Positions 34,807 through 46,477 of a stretch of 64,000 nt of DNA are shown here, piece after piece; the first letter of the stretch is position 1, and each line of letters starts with the position of its first letter. Under the pieces are notes generated by a model. It searched no databases and was not told where the DNA came from. It saw only the letters and a program-made list of their open reading frames with translations. Both the position numbers and the translations under genes were made by a program. The DNA lies in contig WOGZ01000100.1 of assembly GCA_009733775.1 (NCBI GenBank), positions 42,739 to 106,738 on the forward strand, read 5' to 3'. The DNA is from Alectoria sarmentosa. Lineage: Eukaryota > Ascomycota > Lecanoromycetes > Lecanorales > Parmeliaceae.

Positions 34807-37753
34807 ATGGCAGGTGGATTCCTGGACATCAAAGAGAACCTCTGCAACTATCTCCAAGTTATTGACAGCGGCAAATTTGCAACCTATGGGCCTCTGCCAA
34901 ATGCTAGTAATCCTGGCTTGTTCGTAGAAGGAATCGGAAAAGTCGGGCTCCCACTCTCTGATCGCGATGCAGCAGACCTCGGTCGTGCAAGCCATGAGGC
35001 GCCTTTCGGCAAAGGCAGTGAGACGTTCGTTGATCCAACAGTACGAAAGACATGGGAGTTGAACCCCGACCAATTCGAGCTTCGTAATCCTGCCTGGCCA
35101 TCGACACTACGCGACGTGGTAGGGAAAGTCGCGCAGGAACTTGGCGTCGTCGATGGCGCTTCTACTATTCGTGCTGAACTGCACAAGTTGCTGCTGTATG
35201 AGCCGGGCGCGTTCTTCGACAAACACAGAGATTATGCTGCCGATCTTTCTTATTAATGAACATACTGAGCACTGGCAGTACCGAAAAAGCCCAAGGGATG
35301 TTCGCCACTCTCGTGATCGCACTGCCTTCGGAGCACACGGGCGGCGATGTCATTGTTCAACTCAGAGATGACGAGCAAACCCTTAGAACGCAGGGTCTAA
35401 ACGATTTCGGCTACTCTTACCTTGCTTGGTACGCCGATGTAAATCACTCGGTATCGAAAGTAGAGTCTGGGCATCGGCTCGTCTTGACATACAACCTGAT
35501 ACACCAAACGTCCGAATCAAGTCTCATGGCTTCAGTCTTGGACGATCACAAGCAAAATTTGGACAAGGTCTTGGCGGTTTGGGGTAAGCAAGACCGTGAG
35601 ATCGAGTCGCATTATGGCCAGGTCTTCGAAAAGATGGTGTACATATTGGAACATGAGTACACTGAAGCCAACATCAGCCTCGACCATCTCAAAGGCAAAG
35701 ATCAACTTCGAGCCCGCTACTTGTCGGAGGCTTGCCAAGACCAAGGCTTCTGTCTCTTCTTCGCGCATTTTGAGTACAGCCAGTCTGGAAGCATCGACGA
35801 AGATGAGGATGACCCCAGTTGGGCACATCATCTGAGTGGTGCGGAATATCATGAGTTCATCGAAGAGATGGAATCCAAGTGGAAACTCCAGACTATTTTC
35901 CAGTTTGATGGAAAACAAATAGCAGAGGACATTGCTTTGGAGGAGGAAGAAATCCTGGAGAACGCTGGCTTCACGGATAATGAACCGGATGAAGAGGAAT
36001 GTGATGGCTGGACTGGTAATGAAGGATGTACTGCCACGCATTTCTATCACAGGACTTGTGCTGTGATCGTTCCCAGGGTTCGTCGTCTTGACTTTTTGTC
36101 CGAGACTGAGAATGTCAACGTCAAGGAGTATGTTGGCACGCTTCTAAGAGAGTTGCAAAACAACGCATTGTCCTTAGCGTCGCGAGAGGAATTGAAGAAG
36201 CTCTGTGAGATGGTCATCGATGCCAAAAAAACACCAGAGAAACCGCGGAAAAAATCTGCTGAAGAATCTGACAGCTTCGATTGGCGAAGAGAAGAGCCCG
36301 AAATCAAAGGACTCTCGCGTGCGTCCGATAATGAGTTGGCCTTTGTTGGTAGGGCTGCTTTGGAACTCGATAATCCAGATATTTTAAAAGAGGTCGCAAG
36401 GGTGGCCTCACGCATGTTGCCAGTTGACCTCTTCCAAGACCTCGGCAAAGGTTAAATTGGACGCGACATAGGCCTTTGGCGCGAGGGGTAAGTGAACAAC
36501 TTGACTTATGGTACTTTGCTAATATTTCGCAAGGCTCAAAATGGCGATATCCCGTATTCCGGGTATCTCGGATCGCGTGAAAGCTGTGGATATACTTGTC
36601 AGCAGCTACCGAGAGGCTGCAGGAGACGCTGCTGCTGGTACGCAGAACATGCAGGACATTGAGCGTGAAATGGCCATGAGCATGGCCGAGACACAAGGCG
36701 GGGATATCTCGGTGACCGCGGCTGATGCTCAGACCTTGATGCAGCTATCTGAGAAGTATGGCGAGAAGTATACATTTCAAGTGGTCCTTCCGCTCGTCAA
36801 AAAGCACACTTCGAATGTGGACTTCACCGTTGCTTTCCTGACACACATTTCCCAAGCTGGCGAAGCCGATAAGCTTCGCCCTCGAGGTCGTTCAGAGCCT
36901 TTTCAAAGACAATCTCGGAGATGTAATTCCAGATCCCCAATTTTCTTATCGGGAAGTTGGACGCGAACAGCCGCGAGACGAATTCGCGAAACGAAGGCGC
37001 TTCGATCACGATAGATACAGATCTCAGGTTGCAGAAGACCAAGGTCCAAGACTTATGACCGGAGAGAACATTGCTAGTTTATTTCACCATTGTGAAAGAT
37101 TAGGCCTCTGGCACGAGATTGATCAGCTCGCCAGTAAGATTATCTCGCATGCGCCCGGCGCGAATGTCGCGACTTTCGAGCGTCTTCTTCTGCCGTTACT
37201 CAAACAGCTTCCGCCACCCATCGAACCAGAATCCAAGATCGCAAGCTCCCACAGCTACAGCCAACTCTTTCGCACAGTCCTCTCGTCCTACATCAACACA
37301 TACGTCCAACGCGCACCCCAAAAGCCTACGGGCTTCGAACGCCCACCTCGCGGATGTGGCCTCTATTGCGACGATTGTGTGAAGCTCGACGCTTTTTTCA
37401 AGAATCCCGGCCAGGCTCAGGCTCGCTTCCGGGTGAAAGCGAAACGTCGCGATCATCTAGAAGACCGTCTACGACAGAGCTATTGCAGCACAGAGACTAT
37501 AACAAGTGGCACGCCGTACACACTCGTGGTGAAGAAAATGGGCATGGAATGGGAAAATCAGATGAAGGAATGGAAGCAGAGGTGTGGGGTCGCGTTGAAG
37601 GTCGCTGAGGAGGTTGGCTTCGAGAAATTGAGAGGATTGCTGGGGGAGGGATGGGAGGATGTCGTGGGCTTGGGACGTATCAGGGAGAACGCTGGGGAGA
37701 GAGGGGGGAGAGACGACCTCTTGGGGACCTGGCACAGGGGAAGAGGACTATAG
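34807..37753 (+). pseudogene. Broken 2OG-Fe(II) oxygenase-family gene
   Basis: A large fungal 2-oxoglutarate/iron oxygenase-type protein is readable across the locus. Iron and co-substrate residues are present: the HRD of FFDKHRD (His-x-Asp), the distal His in WYADVNHSV, and Arg in SGHRLVLTYNL. The C-terminal part carries the family's CGLYCDDC, RRDHLE and PYTLVVKKMG blocks. Three lesions break it. First, the intron that should separate HRD from TEKAQGMF (35232-35278) begins TT instead of GT. Second, TAA at 36453-36455 falls where CAA would continue GKGxIGRDIGLWREG. Third, an extra T near 36875 shifts frame between EADKL and ALEVVQ. A second intron, 36488-36533, is normal. The pieces keep good family match, so decay is recent. 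Start at 34807 is the first ATG of the conserved frame. Confidence 0.75.
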
Positions 37754-38619
37754 GGGCGGTGGAGACGGGGGTGGACAAGAAGGCGGCGGGACGAGTCAGG
37801 CCTGAGATTATTGATTTGTCTTGTGAGTAAAATACCGTAACATAGGTCAAGATGACTCGTCGGTCGTTCACCTATGTTGTGCATCACCGATAGAGACCTG
37901 TTTTCCGGGTTCCAGAATATCGATATCAATGTGCTCGCTCTGGCAGAAGATTCAGCTATGTTGGGAATTGGTATTGGTAAAGGTCGGTTTGGCAGGCTTG
38001 ATGGCCGCCTGAGTTGCGGAAACTTTTTCATTGGGACTCTTGGGTTCATTCATAGGATTATTCACCTTGAAGACTTCAATGGAAATACCGAAAACCCCGC
38101 ACAGTCTAGGATGCGGAGTGAATTGGTTTATGAAACTGCCAGGCTACGCCTTTCCAGACCACTCATGCCATTCTGAGAAGGAAAAATGGTTGTGGTAGAG
38201 ATCCATTTGGAGTACTGAAGCGTCCCGAAGCGTCCCAGGATGCCCGCCGAAAAACCTTCTGCTCGACATTTATAGCTGATGCACACGTCCTCGACCAATA
38301 AAAGGATGAGGTTCTTGCTATTAAATCTACCCGTGCACGAAAATCTCGAGCCGTCATTGATGTTGTACATCGCACGGGCTGAAGCTGGCAGGTTTAGCGC
38401 GCTGAAATGTTGACGCGGGAGGGATGCGCCAATGGTAGTCTGTCACCTGACTGGGTAGTCTTGTTTCTAGATTCTTTTTGAACAGTCTTGGCGATGGACT
38501 GCCCGTGGTGTTGGTGCAGCAGTGTTTAAATGAAGTCTAGACGGGGTGGGTGGATCGTTGCTGCAGGTACCCGGACTTCTTGCTTTCGGAACTGTGCTGG
38601 TAAGGTAGCCACCTTTTTA

Positions 38620-38634
<15 letters not shown>

Positions 38635-38665
<31 letters not shown>
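38635..38665. repeat. (CT)n microsatellite
   Basis: Fifteen uninterrupted CT units. Confidence 0.95.
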
Positions 38666-38667
<2 letters not shown>

Positions 38668-38766
38668 CAACGATAGCGAGAGAGACTGCGGTGTGATGCT
38701 GTCGGTATGAATAAGCCTAAGTGTTTCTGTCGTAGACTATTCGGTCGTGCGGTGTTACATGAGATC

Positions 38767-38806
38767 AAAGACAGGCTTCGATCGAGCTACGCATTCGGGT
38801 GCCTTT
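38767..38806. repeat. Diverged repeat, copy 1 (partner at ~39258)
   Basis: AAAGACAGGCTTCGATCGAG and following bases recur at about 39257-39296 in the same orientation with mostly transition differences (CTTCGATCGAG versus CTTTGATCGAG). It may be a trace of a mutated longer duplication. Confidence 0.5.
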
Positions 38807-38853
38807 TCTCTGTGGCCTTTGATTCGCTGTGCGGTTGGAGTTTTAAACACTGT

Positions 38854-38932
38854 CTTGCTCTGTTTCATCACGAAACTCTTCACTGGTCCTCTGTTTTGCT
38901 CTGTTTCATCACACGAAACTCTTCGCTGGTTC
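38854..38932. repeat. Two-unit tandem duplication (~40 bp)
   Basis: The block GCTCTGTTTCATCA, then CGAAACTCTTC and CTGGT, occurs twice head to tail, the second copy with a two-base CA insertion and a substitution. Confidence 0.75.
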
Positions 38933-39534
38933 CAAGTAATCTTGACTCGAGAGATCTTTCTTGATTTATCTATTCCGTCCAAGGCGGCATTGACTAGAGC
39001 AATTGTCCAAGCTGGATGGTCTAGCGTCAACTAGCTGGGGGAACATATTTTTAAACGTTTCTAGATTCTCCCTATGACCAGTTCATAATGGGATACTGCT
39101 GCTGCTGCTGCCATGTCAAACAACAATACTCCGGTCCTCTTCAAACTCGTGAAACCGCGATAAATACTGCGGATTGATATTTTCAATACGTGTCGAGTGA
39201 CTGCCTTCAGTTATGAAATTCGAAACATATGCGACGATGCAGTGTTGTTTGGAACGAAAGACAGGCTTTGATCGAGATTGCACGTTCGAGCGCCCCTCGT
39301 TCTTAATGTCTAATCCTACAGCATACTTAAGGGAAGGAAAGTCCAGTTTTGATTCAAAGCTCGACAATCGATCTTGCAAATCTCAGACCAAATCTTTATT
39401 TCCTTACCCCTTTCGCATACTATCCAAGTCGCTTTCTGCTAATCCCTCTGGCGCTCCGCTCTCGCTTCCCTTTCTACAACCCTTCTTCACCACGCAGGAC
39501 TCGTTGCGCTCATCAAAACAACATATATGCAACA

Positions 39535-40552
39535 TCCATAGCTTTGGCAGGCTCTCTGTGCTGGCTGGCTCTAGCACAACATCTCGATAAACCTCCGCTC
39601 GAGAACGATCTGGACTATCTGCAGAAGGGACTGCTTGAGTACTTGGACCCAGTGAAGAGCTCGTACAAACAATGGGAACGCGGCTGGATTCCCGCTGATT
39701 GCAAGACCATGACCGAGCAGACCAACTTCTCTGCTGCTGATGTGGAAGTTTTTGATGTCCAATACGACGATGCATGTACCAGACTTCACCTTCTTGTTCT
39801 CTCAGTAACACCGGTGGCAGTGTCCCAATGATCCCTGGATTCTGCGCCGCCACAAAGATAGCCCAGACCCTCTCGGTAACATGATCGACCTCTTCGGCCG
39901 CGTTCCAGTCCGCGCTCGCCAATAAGCCCGCCACATTATCAACCTCCCTGACCGTAAACCGCCTTCCTCCTACTGTTAATTCCTACATAACGAAACTCAC
40001 ATGCGCGCGTAAGTAGCATGACCTAAGCTTACAACTGGGCTGGCAACATCGCAATGTTCGACCGCATCAACGGCGACCTGACCGTCTTCATCCACGAAGC
40101 CGGCCACTCCCTCGACCTTCCCGGCGCTTACCCCGACAAGCCGCTCTCCAATTCGACACGCTGGCTGGCGCAATACGCCTACGACTCGCACGTGCCAGAT
40201 CCGTACTCGCAGACGAACCAACGTGAAGAGGTCGCGCAGAACACGGTGGTGGCGGCTTATGATCTCAACGTGCGGGGCGGGTTTGGCGCCGTGGAGCCCG
40301 GGTGGGACAAGGTGTTTCATCAATTCGATACGATCAAGCTTGAGCAGAAGAAGGCTGGTAACCTGCTGGTACGAGGGGGACTGTGTGGGAAACGGTTGCA
40401 GAATAGCGAGACGGTGAAGGTGGGGGGGGGGGAGTTCGAGAATCAGGGCGCGTGGGCAGGGTGGGCCGCCGGATGTGGGCTTGTCGGACGGTGTGGATGT
40501 GATTGACTCGGTGGTGTTTGATACGAGGGAGGATTGCAAGCGCGGTTTCTAA
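39535..40552 (+). pseudogene. Broken Con-13-like secreted protein gene
   Basis: The remnant starts with signal-peptide-like residues (TSIALAGSLCWLALAQ) lacking an ATG in good position; an ATA codon sits where one might be. Recognisable blocks follow: DVEVFDVQYDD, DPWILRRHKDSP, NMIDLFGRVPVRARQ, ARHIINLPD and FDRINGDLTVFIHEAGHSLD, with a C-terminal GLSDGVDVIDSVVFDT. This order matches the conidiation-specific protein 13 family of filamentous ascomycetes. HEAGH at 40093-40107 has the HExxH metal-site pattern. Lesions are frame loss around 39776-39820 not cured by any AG acceptor, TAA at 39923-39925, and a shift at the G11 run (40422-40432) before the C terminus. The intron 39954-40027 is intact and joins LPD to PYNWAGN. 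Family name from motif memory only. Confidence 0.6.
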
Positions 40553-42620
40553 TTTCGAAAAAGGCTTGCATGCCGGATCATGTAAGCAGTGGTAGATTCA
40601 AATAGGCGTGCGGGACATGGTCTATCAATCATCTTCGAAAGTCTATATTACTGGTCAACAACTAGCTCCAGCCGTACCGTTTTGCTGGCTGCGCGCTTCC
40701 TGATACCGTTTGGAGCCGAGAGAAGAGCCGAGAGATGTCGCGTCGCATTGGAATGGACTCAAGTCACGCTTTCAGTTTAATGAGACATGACAACAACAAG
40801 GGATACCGGGGAGATGAAAACCATCCGACGCGTGTCTATCTAGATCGCCCTCGGCTACTAGGGATTAAGGTTCTCGTTGATGAACGAGATATCGATAAAG
40901 GAACAAGATGGTCACCCTTGAGCTGACAGCGTTTTTTTCTCGCAATAGGGCCTGACGCTATGAATGATTTGGAGGGTAATATTAATGGGACATCGTCTGT
41001 ATTGTCGAGGTGAGGACTTTTTAGTCTAAAATGTGAGAGCGTGAATCGAACAAAGGGCTGGGGCTACGGACATATTTAAAAGGCCTTTTTATGATAGATA
41101 TGATCGACTTATGGTAGAGTATTATCTGTAAATATCGAAGTAAGCTCTCGAAGGGCAATAAAAAGACCATGAGCACGCGACGACCCAAGTAGGGTCTGGT
41201 GATAGGGTTCAGGCCACTTTACCAGTGGTCGGACATGATCGTGAGCTCGAGCGGGTGAAAAGGCCAAGGTAGAAAGTGGAGGTATGATGACCTGCTCATG
41301 AGCAGTTCCAATAACGAGGCACGGACGGTCATGGTGGTGGTGAAAGTAAAGATTTCGACGTCAACCCCAATTTTGTTTGATGGCAGTTCCAATTCAAATG
41401 ACGGGCAAGATTTGTGGAATGTCTTTGAGGTGTCATCCTAGTATTCATCATCTTCATCCTGATCCTCAGCTTGGATAGCTGTTGCATCATGGACGAGACG
41501 CAGCCGATAGATATCGTGGCATATCTCGTGGGCAAGATCGTGGAAACGAAAGGGTGGTTGGGAGGAAGCTGGGTTTGGCTTGTGGAGTGGCTTCGCATGC
41601 GTGCTGCTGGGAGCGGGAACAGACATGGAGACTGTGGCAGGGTCGCTCGAGGTAAGCGCTGGTCGATGGAAGAGTCTTTGCGTGAGATGAACAAGAATAA
41701 CGCGTCCGCTCTGACGTGTGAGTGGGAAAGTGCGCGAGTATGCAGATGCACGAAAGCCTATATAGTCCCCGATTACGGCTGACTATTAACACATTAGCGA
41801 CTTTTTGCAATCAGAAAATCTAGATATATGGAGATGTTGTAGACCGGTCGACTACTCTAGACCGCATGTTCTAACAGCAAATAAGGCGGCGGTAGTGTTG
41901 GAATTCATTTCAAGATGTTTTTGATAGTAGAGAAGATGCCTTCGCCTCGAAGACGAATTGTTTGACAGATTCCCCAGATCTCCGTTAATGTACAGCGCTT
42001 TAAAATGTTTCCTCGTTACGACTACTCGCATCAACGGTTCAGGTCTCGGAGAGATGTTTGGGAAACGATCAACTTGCAGGAGAAGATAACTCGTGCCTGT
42101 ATGGGAACACACGACAATGCCCGGATGGTTCTCCCCCTAACATTTTCTGTCGGAATTCGGGTACGTGATGTGCAGGATGGAGGAGTTCTCCTCCTTAGGC
42201 TCCGGACCAGGTCTTATATACCATACTCCATGATTAAGCTGGCCGACAAAGTGGCTAGGAGGAGGCTGGGAACCCCAAATCTTGACGTATACCACATCTT
42301 GTCAATTTTCTACAGACTCTGGAGGAATTGCGAATGCCTGACCTACTCTGGACCGCTGCAACAATGTTGCTGAGTCAGTCGCTTATATACTGACTCTATA
42401 TCATGATCCCTTCATCCTTGTCCGCAACTCCTTCCTTCCCATGGCGTGACCTCGATGCTCCCTGACATCTCATGGCCAATGCCGTTCTAAGATTCGAGCT
42501 TACCTACACTTCGAGTGCTATCCGCCGACTGGTCTCTTGCTTGCAACGAAAGAGTCTACGACTCCCTCAGCTACGCCAGCTGCACCGACGCCTTTAATTA
42601 CATGCCACAGAACGGCCATG
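40553..42620. other. Gene-poor stretch
   Basis: Only one weak remnant (41219-41626, minus strand) is noted. No other gene, repeat array or RNA gene is supported. Confidence 0.5.
41219..41626 (-). pseudogene. Possible F-box-like remnant with in-frame TAG
   Basis: A 62-codon minus-strand frame carries PFRFHDLAHEICHDIYRLRL, which resembles the fungal F-box-like opening FRFLDLPxEIRxxIYxLxL, then an acidic tail and TAG at 41440-41438. Reading through it, the same frame continues for about 70 more codons to 41219 (ELELPSNKIGVDVEIFTF...). A CAG-to-TAG change would account for the stop. Evidence is slight, and chance coding is a real alternative. Confidence 0.25.
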
Positions 42621-43853
42621 TCATTGAGGGTGGCGTTCCGAAGAGTTCGACAATTGCTGAACACTTAGCGCGCAATGGATACAGTATGACATCTCGACCC
42701 CCGAGACAGGAGATTCTATTTTCCTACCTGTTATAACGATAAGTGCTATGCGATAGCTCAGCAAGTTCTCACCATGAGCTTGAATCCTGCATTCGGTCCT
42801 CTGGGCAAGAAAGTTCGAACAACCACAGGCTAGATACGCGATAGCTGCTTCGAGATTACCAGATCCTCCTCCGAGCGTCCCTACGAGTAAGGCTGACTCC
42901 GACACCAGTATCATTTGTTCCATTTGCGCGTCCCAGCTCAAGATGCGGCCGAACGTGCACATCGTCCCACCAATGCGGAAGCCTACCGTGGTCTCCCTGG
43001 CCCCTATCTTGGTCCTCGTTCGCCTTCCAGACATAGAAATACCTGTTGGCGAGAATCCCCCACAACGGCGAGGTGTGAGGCAATCTACCAGCAGCGGCAT
43101 CTATCCATCTCAGAAGAATACTCGAAATCGCTTTACTCTGGGCTCCAGGCTCATACTGAATGGGTCGATAGTGTGCATACACCATGGCCGTAAGAAAAGT
43201 TGTACTCATTGCTATATGGTTCAGTCTGAGAGAAAGCAAAAGCGATGACAGACAGCTTACGTATGTCTAGATGTTCTGGAAATCCCGTACTTGGATCCAC
43301 CAACCAGTTGAGAGTCCGCTGGAGATTCTTGGTCGCAACACCACCCCATGGGGTCTCATGTCTTCTTTCCCTGCCTTCGACGCAGTCATCAATTATTCGA
43401 CCCACCATGTCTCGCATGGTGGTGCCGGAGATGTAAATTGGAAAGTTGACCTCTTCCGCGTATTTCCCCGAAGCAGAAATTTTAATGCGGCAATGACCTA
43501 CGAGATCGGATCTCTATCAGTATCAGGGCATAAAGAAAGACAACAACGGATCTTCACTGACTTTCTCCTATCTCGAGCGGAAGGCGCAGTTGAGACGTTG
43601 AAGCAGGACTCGATTCAGGATCGGTATACCATGGATAACCTTTGGTACCACGAGGTAAAAGATTCCAAGCACTTCGGCATTCTTTCAACATGATCGGTCG
43701 CCCCACAGAATAGGCTTCGTCGCAGTAAATGACATCAGGTGCGATGGGAGCTTGGAATGTGGAAAAATTCCGATCATACGCCGATACATTCGCCGTGAGT
43801 GAGGAGTTTGATAGGAGCGAGACCGACATATTTGGATAACCTGTTATATTCAT
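42621..43853 (-). pseudogene. Secreted-protein-like remnant, unknown family
   Basis: Minus-strand segments read as one protein. The first, 43853 to about 43560, has CDEAYSVGRPIMLKECRSAW followed by NLLPRG and ends in LPLEIGE. After a plausible intron the second begins CRIKISASGKYAEEV and includes PIYISG, MRDMVGRIIDDCV, GGVATKNLQ and LNWLVDP, to about 43260. The pattern C..AW..LPRG, LP strand, G/H-C-R-I and a later CV followed by GG is one I know from uncharacterised fungal secreted proteins, as in the gene at 4665. A third frame (about 43239-42856) may continue it, but the junction gives a stop. No signal peptide is found at the start, so the gene is probably truncated or decayed. The call is tentative. 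Confidence 0.35.
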
Positions 43854-46477
43854 TGGATCTGTGAATCACCATCCGGCATACCTGGGAATCACTAATGGCA
43901 CCGTTGGGGATATCTTTTCCGAGATGCGGCTTCGGCAATCGGCACTATGTCCCTGAGGGTATTCACACAGTTTCCGCGTGTTTCTTGCGTAGGTTTCAGT
44001 CGGCCTGAGCAGTATCTACACAGATTATTACCTTTGCGTAGGCGAAAGACGAGAGCGCATTATGAAAGCTCGGCGCCGAGCGGAATCCCACTTTTGGATT
44101 ATCGTTAAAGCGGCCTTTGCTGCAACGCCAACATTCCCTTGACAATCGCTCCTGGAGTCCTGACCGACCTGTTTGAGTGTTGCAACAAGCGCTAGCTCCA
44201 CGCGAGAATAGATCCAGTGTTTCGCGCTTCTGTATTTCCTTCAAGCGACCCACTACCCCACAGCACATGGCCACGTGAACAAGCCTCCGCACGACTTTAC
44301 ACCTCACTCCATTATCAGTCGTGCGAAACTGAAAAACGAGCCCACATCGTTAGACGTCGAGAACAAGCGGATCCTATGGTCGATCTAGGCCAATTGTAAT
44401 CAGTTCTTCTCCCGAGGTTACTAAATTCAGCTTGCTTCGTTGTTTGTGGACTCCCTCTGCATGGATTTTAAGTTCAGATAAAAGTGAAACTCCTCGCAGA
44501 GTATTGCGTCGAGCGAGGAAAATGGGGGGAGAGAAATTTCGCATGAGAGAGGAGGTATATCATCTCAATCAACGAGCGGAGAGAAAAGACTTAGATCCAA
44601 CAGTCGGATCAGCATCAAGCCACCAGTGCCGTCATCGATAATTCAGCAGCACCGCCCCGGCAGGACAAGTGTATATTGTCAGCGTCCAAACGATGCCCAC
44701 GTGCCCTCTATTCTGATTTCATATGCCCAAGATGAAATTCGATTGATGAAATACAAACAACTGGCCATGATCTACCGAACATCAAACGAAGAAAGAAAAC
44801 GGACTGATAGACAAGAAAAGAATGTAGAGCACGTAAAATAGTTGTAGCAAATCAGCGTGCTACTCGATGTACCGAGACATCACGAGTACACCCTTCCCGG
44901 CGTAACGTAAATCCCATCTCGAGCGCTCTCATAGCAGGATGCTTTGCCCATTCAGTCTTGTCTTGATCATTTTGCCCCGGTGCCATCGGGGTGAATTCGT
45001 CGCTGGGCCGGCTGTCTATTCATTCCGTCGCTGTAGAGTACAAGACTGTGCTTCTCACACTCACTCACAGATGCGTTTGTTATCAGTCCCGATCATTCGC
45101 TCGATGCGTTTGTCATAGCTTTTTATACTAATTATATTGCGAATCTGTTTATTTATTTGTTGAAAAGATGGTTGGTTCCCAGCCTCCTCCGGCCTGTTGC
45201 CATGTCAACCACATGATTAGTACTGTATATAGGGTTCGCTCCAGGGGAGCTTTGGGAGAATAATCAATCCATCCTTCACATCCCATCATCATATTCCAAC
45301 ATTATTCACCGTACCTACCTACCACGTCAAAGTCGCAGCTTTTTACCCCCGAAGCAATTTAATTTCGACCCGACTTTTGTCGATGCAGTCAATTCATTCA
45401 CTTCACTTTTCTGTAGGTACTCTACCTCAAGCAACGTTTGTCAGATTGTGCTTCCCAGCCTCCTCCTAGCCACCGACGCAAATCTTATCTCGAGAGCTCT
45501 CATGCCACTACGTTTTGCCATTCAATCCCGATCCTTTACCTGCTCGATGCCTTCGTCACGGCTTTAGACGCCAATTCATTCACGAACCTGCTTACCTACC
45601 GTACCTACCTATCGCGTTAAGCTCGCAGCTTTTTACCCCCGAAGCAATTCCGAAGCAATTCCGAACCGATTTGTCGATGCAGTCAATTCACTTCACTTCA
45701 TTTATCTGTAGGTACTCTACCTTAGGCTACGTCTATCAGATTGTGCTTCCCCAGCCTCCTCCTCCTCCTCCTCCTCCTCCTGGCCTTATGGTGGAATAGT
45801 TTCTTGGGTTTGTAGGGGGGTATAAAGAATGGGCTGGGGGAAATTCTGAGATGAGATGGAATAGCTTTTGCCATTTATAGACAGACTACTTTTTCTTTCT
45901 ATATGCTTGGGTACTACTCTTTCTATATGTGCCTGGGTACTTGACACTATTCGTGAATTTCACAAGCTCGGATGGGGATTTGGGGTTTTGGGTTTGGCAT
46001 GGTAGGGTAGGGCAGGAGGCACGGAGGGGGGGGTAGGGAATGAATAGAGGGTTTTGAAGGCATGGGCGAGACGTGCGCGTTATGACGACGGGGGAGGAAG
46101 GGTGCCTGGAACAATTATATAGGAGTAGGAGAGGAAATAGTCTGCATTTGCCCTTTTGGTGGTTGGGTAAGTGGGTGCTTTTGGTGCCATGGCATAGCAT
46201 GGTATAGCATACGGAGACTTATTTCTGCTGTGTTGTGATTGGAAGCGAAAAGCTTGTGGACTGCGAAAGAGAGTTGCGTGTCTTTGGGATGGCCAGGGGA
46301 AGAGAGGGGTTAACAGTTGACTGTTGCTATTAATCGGATGTTGCCATCAGGGTTGTCAAAGTCTGCTACTAATCGGGAACCCCATCGGGTCATCGCCGTC
46401 AGAGATCGCATACGTTGCCACTCACTCTCACTCTGCTGTGCCTTGCACCTCCCGCTACGTCGCTTTTGATGATAAAA
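43854..46477. other. Gene-poor stretch with tandem repeat
   Basis: No gene is supported. The interval 45030-45790 holds the diverged tandem repeat listed separately. Sequence after 45790 is ordinary spacer downstream of the cupredoxin gene. Confidence 0.5.
45030..45790. repeat. Diverged ~280-bp tandem repeat, three copies
   Basis: CCCAGCCTCCTCC recurs at 45178, 45454 and 45750, spacings of about 276 and 296 bp. An exact 26-bp stretch beginning CGCAGCTTTTTACCCCCGAA occurs at 45334 and 45624, and GATGCAGTCAATTCA and GTAGGTACTCTACCT also recur between copies. The first copy is the most diverged. The third ends in a (CCT)n expansion at about 45754-45781. Confidence 0.7.

Larger units (their letters stand above)
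37754..39300. other. Gene-free, repeat-bearing spacer
   Basis: No gene is supported. The stretch contains a CT microsatellite, a roughly 40-bp tandem duplication and one of two copies of a diverged dispersed repeat, each listed separately. Confidence 0.5.

Noticed and set aside
41329..41751. 140-codon minus-strand ORF rich in His, Ser, Arg
   Set aside because: No motif, and it overlaps a more protein-like frame on the same strand.
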